A stretch of 38,960 nucleotides of DNA from an uncultured Roseburia sp. (lineage in GTDB: Bacteria > Bacillota > Clostridia > Lachnospirales > Lachnospiraceae): NCBI GenBank assembly GCA_947567625.1, contig CANONN010000032.1, forward strand, positions 1 to 38,960. Reading direction: 5' to 3'. The notes under the pieces are model-generated. The model worked only from the letters and a program-made list of their open reading frames with translations, ran no database searches and was not told where the DNA came from. The position numbers were made by a program, and so were the translations under genes. How positions within the stretch are numbered: the first letter of the stretch is position 1; every line of letters starts with the position of its first letter. Below are positions 34,401-38,960 of this stretch, piece by piece.

Positions 34401-37400
34401 TTTCCACGAAGATACCGGGCGCATACATCACGGCGCTGCCGGACGGACGGTTCTGCGAGCCTGCCGAGTTGGTGTTATTGATGATCTGCACGCCTTCGCT
34501 ATAGACATCGGCGCGCGCCCCGCCGCGCCTGTAAACCGTGATATCGTAATAGCCCGCCGGCACATCCACCTTGATCGGAGCGCCCGCCACAGGCTTGCAC
34601 CCGTTCTCATTGACGCTGTACTCGGCATTTGCCAATCCGTAACCGACGGAGGCATTGTAAGAATTCTTCGCCGTCACCTTGACATACCCCTTAAGATAGG
34701 GGTCGGTCGGATTTTGCTGATTGGTAAATTCAAACCGATACGCCGGGACGATCGTAACCTTCCCGCCCGTCGTATTGTGCACAGTGCCGTCCTCTCCCGC
34801 CGTCACCGTCTCATAGCCGCCGTTTTGACGGTACATGCGGTAGGTGGCGCTGCCGTACATTGTCAGGGAGGAGACGTCCACATATTCATCCGCCGATTCC
34901 ACTTCTATAAAATCGGGCGCCGCCCCCTCCGGCAAAAGCTCCGTGAGCTCAGGGACATCATCCTGCGGCTGGCCCGTGATAAGCTGCGCCGCCTGTGCCG
35001 TGAGCGTCGGCAGCAGGTAATTGGAAAATTCCGTATAATAGTGATTGTAGTCTTTCCACATCGCCATCAGCTCGGCTGCCCTTGCATCTGCCGCCGCGCG
35101 CGCTTCGGCTTCGGATTTGCCCGCGACAATCACCATATTGTAAGCTTTTCTCACATCATTGGTCATCAGATGATCGGCAATCTTACCGATGTCGATAAAG
35201 CCCAGCACCTTTTCATCTCCGGCCGCCGTTCTCTGCGCGTAGACCTCGCGTATCGCCGCGTCATAGGCGTTGGTGCGCATTCCTTTAAACATCACGCGGT
35301 CGCTGTCATAGACCTTCCCCATGGTCGCGCCGTAGTTGCCGGTCGGCGTATAACTGCCCAAAATCACATAAGCGCCCATCGCCTCAATCGCATCGATATA
35401 ACTTTCCGTGTAACTCCTAAACTGCTGCTTTGTGGAGGCGGAATCGTTGGTTCCCATACCGCTGATGGAGACAACGTCGCCCGGCCTGATGCCGCACAAA
35501 ACATTGTTGAGAAGCCCTTCCGTGTAATACGACTTGTGCTGTCTGCCCGCCTGGCCACTGTTGTGGAACGAGCTGATCGCACCGTTTAACTCACTGTAAT
35601 TTGCCAGTGTATTATATAACGTGTACGCCCAGCTTCCGTTCTGCTGCACGGTCGAGTCGCCGATCGTCCACCACGCCGGTTTCTCGTTCGCGCTTCTCTC
35701 TGCCTTTTCAATCGCAATGGAATCCAGCTTTCCGGCCCCCGACAGGGTGATATCGAGCACGCCGTCCCCAAACACCGCCGTCTGATAAGTATCGTTCGAC
35801 AATGTGTCTTTCGTTCTCTCAAAGCCCGAGAGCGCCGCATCAATATATTCACAGCGTATCGTTCCCTGGTACGCCGCCGTCACCTTGTAGACCTCTCCCG
35901 GCGCCAGCTTGACCCGGAATCCAAAATCCGCGCCGCTCAAAACGTCCGCCGCGTCCTCTGCCGTACCCGTAACGCCATAACCGCGCCGCTCGGAATATGT
36001 GACATCCGATAAGACCTGTGTATACCCGTCTTTGGCCGCGTCCGTACCAAAGTCAAATTTCAGGCCATAGATCGTCACCCTGACGCTTCTGACCAGATCT
36101 TGTGAAAAAGCCCTGACACAGATCGTCTGCGGCTTGGCCTCCGCCGTCACGGTAATCACGCCGTCCGCCGAGACAGAGATGCCCTCCGCCGTCAGCTCTT
36201 CCGTATTATCCGCATTGTAGAGCGCATAGGAAACGGTTTTTCCCTCGATCTTGTCACCGTTGCCGTCTCTGACTTCCGCCGTATAGGGATACGTTACGCT
36301 GCCATTGGCCGGAAGCATAATCCCCGACTGCGCCGAAGTAAACGCCACATGGTTCTTGGTGCCCGTCAATCTGACTTTCGCCTGCACTGTCGTATGGTTG
36401 ATCGTCACTTTGATGGGAAGCTCCCCCGGCAGCGCGCTGCCGTCAACGGTGAGTAATGCGCTCTTGGCATCTTTAGAAGCAATCGCGACACCCTCTGCCA
36501 TCTCGTCGTCGATGACCCAAGACGCCCTGCCCAGCGCATCGCCGCCACCCGCCATCTTTGCCGAGAGAGTGAGTGTCGCCGTCTGTGTCCCGCTTTCGGG
36601 AATGGCGATCGTCTCCGGCTCCGCCGTCACAGATACCGTCGACGCGTCGACCTGTTCCGCCACGACCCTGACATTGTTGATATCGACAGGCGCCTTCGTT
36701 TTTCTCGTGCCAAGGGTAATGCGGTAGTGCGCCCCGTTCGTATAGCCGTCCTTGAAGCCCGTCACACTGCTCTCTCCCAAAGGAGCCGCCTGCGTATAAT
36801 CGCCGTCCGCGCGTTTCTCGTACACCTTGGCAAAGCAAAGCCGCGTCGTCGGGTCGGCGGTCACCTCGATATGATACCAGATACCCTGATTTGCGGCGCA
36901 CAGCTCCTGCCCGTTGAGCGAAAGCTTAGAATCGGCAAACGTCACCTCGAACGCCGGCGCAAAGTTGTCCGTAACCGAAGACGATTTCCCGTTGCCGTAG
37001 GCAATCCCCACCGTATCCATGCCAAAGCGGATATCCTGTGAAAACAGGGTCTGCCCGCTGATATCGCCTATGGTCTGATAGATATAGGAGGAATTTCCGG
37101 TTACATTTCTGGTAAGGCTCAGATACTGTCCGCTCTGAGCGTCCGAACTTACGACAATGTTGCTCTGGTCGGAGCCGTCCGCCGACCATCCGCCGGTCAG
37201 CACATCATTTTTCTGCGATGCCTGGTATCCGACGAGCGCGCCGTCATACCAGTTGTAGTCGGAAGCATACCCTGCCTTTGGCAGCATCACCGACGTATCC
37301 CTGCCGGTATCCGCAAGCAGCAGAAGCGGCTCTGACACGCTCATCGTTTTGCCGTTGTAAGTCACGGTGGCCGTGACACGCCCATAATAATTTGCCGCCG

Positions 37401-38960
37401 TATTTTTCAGTTTAAAGTTGACGCTCGTCTGCGCCTTCTCCGTCACCTCGCACAGACCGTAGCTGTCGCAATAGACATTTCCGGTCTCGCCCGTCGGCCG
37501 GCCGTCCATGATGCGGAACCCGTCGAATTTCCATTGAATCGCGTAATCTGTCACACGCTCATCCGGGTTCACGACGAAGCTGGTTCCCCGCTCACCGGTG
37601 ATACTGAGCGAAATGAGGTTATCCGCGTAGGTGTCTACATCCGGTCCCATCGTCAGCAGATGATCGGCCGGAAAGCTGTTAAATTCCACGGAGACCAGCT
37701 TTTCTTTGTATTCCTCCGATATCTGCGCTGTGATCTGCGCATCGCCCGTAACCGGTAAAGCCTCGAGCTCCGCGGTGGTTTTTATCTCGCCGTTTACATT
37801 CCAGCCAAGGAAGTATTCGCCGTACCTTGACATATCGGGAATGTAGCGCACATGTTCTCCCGTATAGACATACTGCGAAAACTCGCTGACGCCGTCGTTT
37901 AACGTCACGCGATAGAATGTCTCCGCAAGGTCGCCGGGCAGCGCCGCCATCACGCGGATATTGTCAATGCAGGTGTCCGCCCCCGTCGACGGCGAGAGCA
38001 GATGGATGCATTGAAAGCTGCTGATATCCGGCGACATATCGGTCATACCGTGATAATACGTCTTTTTCCCATCGAGTGATGTAATATATGTAATCACGGT
38101 GTGCGTGTCATAATTGCCGACCACCTTGACATGCAGCCATGGATGATCCGCGATCTCCGCCGTCGTCACAGCCGGATGCGCATAACGGTCGAGCGTCAGC
38201 CCGCTGTCGTCGATTGGATTATTGATCACATAGAGATTTTCTTGGCTCGGCCTTACCATGGTAAACGCGTATTTGGCGTTGGAATATTTACCGTGGTTTG
38301 CATAGACCGAGGATTTGCTCTCAAGCAGCTCTAAATCCGAGACATTGACATTGGAAGTCGTTCTATAGTCACATTCAAAGACAAAATTTTCTTTTACCGC
38401 GGGAATCTCCACATAACCGCTGCGGCAGGTTCCGCTTTTGCCCGACACCACGGTCTGGTATTTTCCGATTCCCGCCGTGGCATCCGATTTGATGCTCATC
38501 GTGCCGGCAGGCGAAATCCATCCGCCGTTATCCCCCAATTCATAGCTCTCAAAATCCTCTTCGTATAACAGTGTTCTCTCCGGCGTCTCCGAGTTTGTGC
38601 CCTCTGAGCTTCCCGGGTTCTCGCTGCTATCGCTCTCTGAGCTTCCCGCACTTTCGCTGTCTGTACTCTCTGAACTTCCCGGGTTCTGCGTATCTCCTGG
38701 TGTCTGCGTATTTCCTGGATTCTGCGTATCTCCTGGTGTCTGCGTATCCCCCGGTGTCTCCGTATTCCCGGGATTCTGCGTATTTCCTGGTGTCTCTGTA
38801 CTCCCTGGGTTCTGCGTTTCTCCTGGTGTCTGCGTATCCCCGGGATTCTGCGTATTTCCTGGTGTCTCTGTATTCCCCGGATTCTGCGTATTTCCTGGTG
38901 TCTGCGTATTCCCCGGATTCTGCGTATTTCCTGGTGTCTGCGTATTCCCCGGATTCTGCG
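31453..38960 (-). CDS. giant multi-module carbohydrate esterase (N-terminus beyond window)
   Basis: The frame is open to the right edge, so this is the C-terminal part (about 2,500 residues). The first in-frame start-like codon (TTG at 38538) is not a real start. In protein order: Pro/Gly/Thr repeat linker (38683-38960); two LamG-like beta modules (about 36650-38570); Ig-like modules; a galactose-binding-type domain (FDFGTDAAKDGYTQ); CE12-like SGNH module 1 (34975-35690; IGDST, GMGTND, DYNH); linker domain; SGNH module 2 (33640-34315; AGDSES, FGIND, DNLH); a beta module; an alpha/beta-hydrolase module (about 32230-32890) lacking catalytic residues; and a sialate-O-acetylesterase-like module (31453-32225; MGQSNMAGRG, VWVQGEADA, DQYH). 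It is probably secreted and deacetylates pectin, other plant polymers or host glycans. No C-terminal sorting signal is present, so anchoring would be N-terminal. Confidence 0.85.
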   Translation of the reverse strand, partial: QNPGNTQTPGNTQNPGNTQTPGNTQNPGNTETPGNTQNPGDTQTPGETQNPGSTETPGNTQNPGNTETPGDTQTPGDTQNPGNTQTPGDTQNPGSSESTDSESAGSSESDSSENPGSSEGTNSETPERTLLYEEDFESYELGDNGGWISPAGTMSIKSDATAGIGKYQTVVSGKSGTCRSGYVEIPAVKENFVFECDYRTTSNVNVSDLELLESKSSVYANHGKYSNAKYAFTMVRPSQENLYVINNPIDDSGLTLDRYAHPAVTTAEIADHPWLHVKVVGNYDTHTVITYITSLDGKKTYYHGMTDMSPDISSFQCIHLLSPSTGADTCIDNIRVMAALPGDLAETFYRVTLNDGVSEFSQYVYTGEHVRYIPDMSRYGEYFLGWNVNGEIKTTAELEALPVTGDAQITAQISEEYKEKLVSVEFNSFPADHLLTMGPDVDTYADNLISLSITGERGTSFVVNPDERVTDYAIQWKFDGFRIMDGRPTGETGNVYCDSYGLCEVTEKAQTSVNFKLKNTAANYYGRVTATVTYNGKTMSVSEPLLLLADTGRDTSVMLPKAGYASDYNWYDGALVGYQASQKNDVLTGGWSADGSDQSNIVVSSDAQSGQYLSLTRNVTGNSSYIYQTIGDISGQTLFSQDIRFGMDTVGIAYGNGKSSSVTDNFAPAFEVTFADSKLSLNGQELCAANQGIWYHIEVTADPTTRLCFAKVYEKRADGDYTQAAPLGESSVTGFKDGYTNGAHYRITLGTRKTKAPVDINNVRVVAEQVDASTVSVTAEPETIAIPESGTQTATLTLSAKMAGGGDALGRASWVIDDEMAEGVAIASKDAKSALLTVDGSALPGELPIKVTINHTTVQAKVRLTGTKNHVAFTSAQSGIMLPANGSVTYPYTAEVRDGNGDKIEGKTVSYALYNADNTEELTAEGISVSADGVITVTAEAKPQTICVRAFSQDLVRSVRVTIYGLKFDFGTDAAKDGYTQVLSDVTYSERRGYGVTGTAEDAADVLSGADFGFRVKLAPGEVYKVTAAYQGTIRCEYIDAALSGFERTKDTLSNDTYQTAVFGDGVLDITLSGAGKLDSIAIEKAERSANEKPAWWTIGDSTVQQNGSWAYTLYNTLANYSELNGAISSFHNSGQAGRQHKSYYTEGLLNNVLCGIRPGDVVSISGMGTNDSASTKQQFRSYTESYIDAIEAMGAYVILGSYTPTGNYGATMGKVYDSDRVMFKGMRTNAYDAAIREVYAQRTAAGDEKVLGFIDIGKIADHLMTNDVRKAYNMVIVAGKSEAEARAAADARAAELMAMWKDYNHYYTEFSNYLLPTLTAQAAQLITGQPQDDVPELTELLPEGAAPDFIEVESADEYVDVSSLTMYGSATYRMYRQNGGYETVTAGEDGTVHNTTGGKVTIVPAYRFEFTNQQNPTDPYLKGYVKVTAKNSYNASVGYGLANAEYSVNENGCKPVAGAPIKVDVPAGYYDITVYRRGGARADVYSEGVQIINNTNSAGSQNRPSGSAVMYAPGIFVENGNVDLTFGNTSGNNERIASVEIVRVPRKFRKPVIWVAGDSESAHYYPINADGDDLLSQKIMMTGFGMQLEKYLSDKYSIANWGQPSATAGTWNTECLAAVTQRMQKGDTILIDFGINDAVSSSNKVDVATAKANIKAIVDAAKSKGVTPILITPVYNAKYQHKTYFTYNKETDSNALKEFAREIGVSCFDLNKYTMLYTQQAVTETGDANWIANNYHVADNLHMTQHSALLDASFICAALKKLGYETTDYAYTYHDLSSLQKASESDTAATLRGEESGVTRVYSVAEAEKFIAANASPEEIYTKMWNFDTNQTAADGLNVPVISGTAVWDETYQNIKFPADTKETGELRVALVPAASGNTIRVSFDLYVGMLGNQRFSYEIMDNEGTSLVNCSFEKRSSGSNGTLVIAGQSVGDSDAIAAAIQAKSGNPMNNPVTQMINEFNFDERTVKVTIGSTVFTGALTGAETATVSAIQMKAVRSATNGERHIHLDNLSVKGYEIAGAGGDTQTRFPDFETGTYTGDDGAALPYRIAKPQSVQGSLPVVVFLHGETRKGTDNESQLYNAQHLYQAIREAGIDCIFVAPQCPQNRTWADMAAAVKELAGQIEGADSDKIYAAGYGEGGSACYDLLGTGVFAAAVPIAAAGDATKAQAIAAANAAVLAINGSNEAENARDMIKALLTAGDTCAEYSEIYGAGSGILEQAAKTGVVEWLFAKSLSENAKKTTRKVDLAIFMGQSNMAGRGEYADATACPAGHGYEFRSVTEPGMLFSLSGPFGKLENNDTVNDNGSDGIDRRSGDMVSALMESYYQQTKTPLVGVQCSRGGTDLNYWNKAAQKAEAQARLTAAKSYLEKNGYEIGHVFMVWVQGEADADKVFKGSETLDAYKSGTLGVFQYMKEAGVTDMFIVQTGHYNGTDADAAAHDEAYVKVHDAQAELAAENQNVYTVGSLLEYKDSMKDQYHYHQDAYNEVGTAAGAAIAQAYAQ
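38683..38960 (-). repeat. 18-bp coding repeats (PGNTQN/PGNTQT linker)
   Basis: About 15 units of six residues, mostly Q-(N/T)-P-G-(N/D)-T, encoded by near-identical 18-mers such as ATTCTGCGTATTTCCTGG on the plus strand. They follow a Ser/Glu-rich stretch and reach the window edge. Such a linker is flexible and possibly glycosylated. The unit number is likely variable. Confidence 0.9.

Noticed and set aside
34084-35589. A 501-codon plus-strand ORF opposite the giant esterase (also 32704-33681)
   Set aside because: These are antisense shadows of GC-rich coding sequence; they are rich in Arg and His, have no ribosome site, and lie wholly over conserved SGNH and hydrolase modules.
38683-38960. 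CRISPR or non-coding satellite
   Set aside because: The 18-bp period keeps one open frame encoding a Pro/Gly/Thr linker continuous with the esterase.

Overview
The window comes from a spore-forming anaerobic Firmicute, most likely Lachnospiraceae or a close clostridial relative. The signs are a pyrophosphate-type phosphofructokinase, dipicolinate synthase genes, a hybrid-cluster protein with strict-anaerobe cysteine spacing, a TSCPD protein, and PBSX/XkdK-type tail genes with clostridial-style AGGAGG ribosome sites. Family assignments come from reading the protein sequences; no database search was possible.

Left part (1-15.2 kb). After a short UBA-like gene and a tRNA-Val(CAC) comes a compact minus-strand operon: tail terminator, YqzN/YkzM protein, sheath, tube, a tape-measure chaperone with a programmed -1 frameshift, tape measure, LysM hub protein, XkdQ, XkdR, XkdS, baseplate J, DUF2313, fibre with a self-cleaving C-terminal domain, holin and amidase. 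It is faced by a divergent LexA/CI-like self-cleaving repressor. No head, portal, terminase, replication or integrase gene is present, and housekeeping genes follow directly on both sides. This is the layout of an R-type (contractile) tailocin like the diffocins: a headless killing particle, not a prophage. The control region is clear to read: a TTGACA-17-TATAAT promoter for the tail operon, a separate repressor promoter, and three related palindromes spaced exactly 32 bp, the middle one filling the tail promoter spacer.

Middle part (15.2-24.3 kb). Housekeeping genes, all minus strand: metF, PPi-type phosphofructokinase, trmO, secA, then a two-gene envelope glycosylation operon (GT2 with two membrane spans, plus a GT-C-like polytopic protein). 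A tandem array of 40-41 bp copies of the secA tail fills the secA-trmO gap and supplies the trmO start codon.

Right part (24.3-38.96 kb). dpaA-dpaB (dipicolinate synthase) sits behind a sigma-K-like promoter. It is followed by the TSCPD protein, aspartate kinase, a LysM protein with proline repeats (also behind a sigma-K-like promoter, so probably a spore protein), a VanZ-like membrane protein and hcp. Last is a giant secreted-type multi-esterase that runs off the right edge. It carries two CE12-like SGNH modules, one alpha/beta-hydrolase module that has lost its nucleophile and histidine, and one sialate-O-acetylesterase-like module. Its visible N-terminal end is an 18-bp-unit Pro/Gly/Thr/Asn linker.
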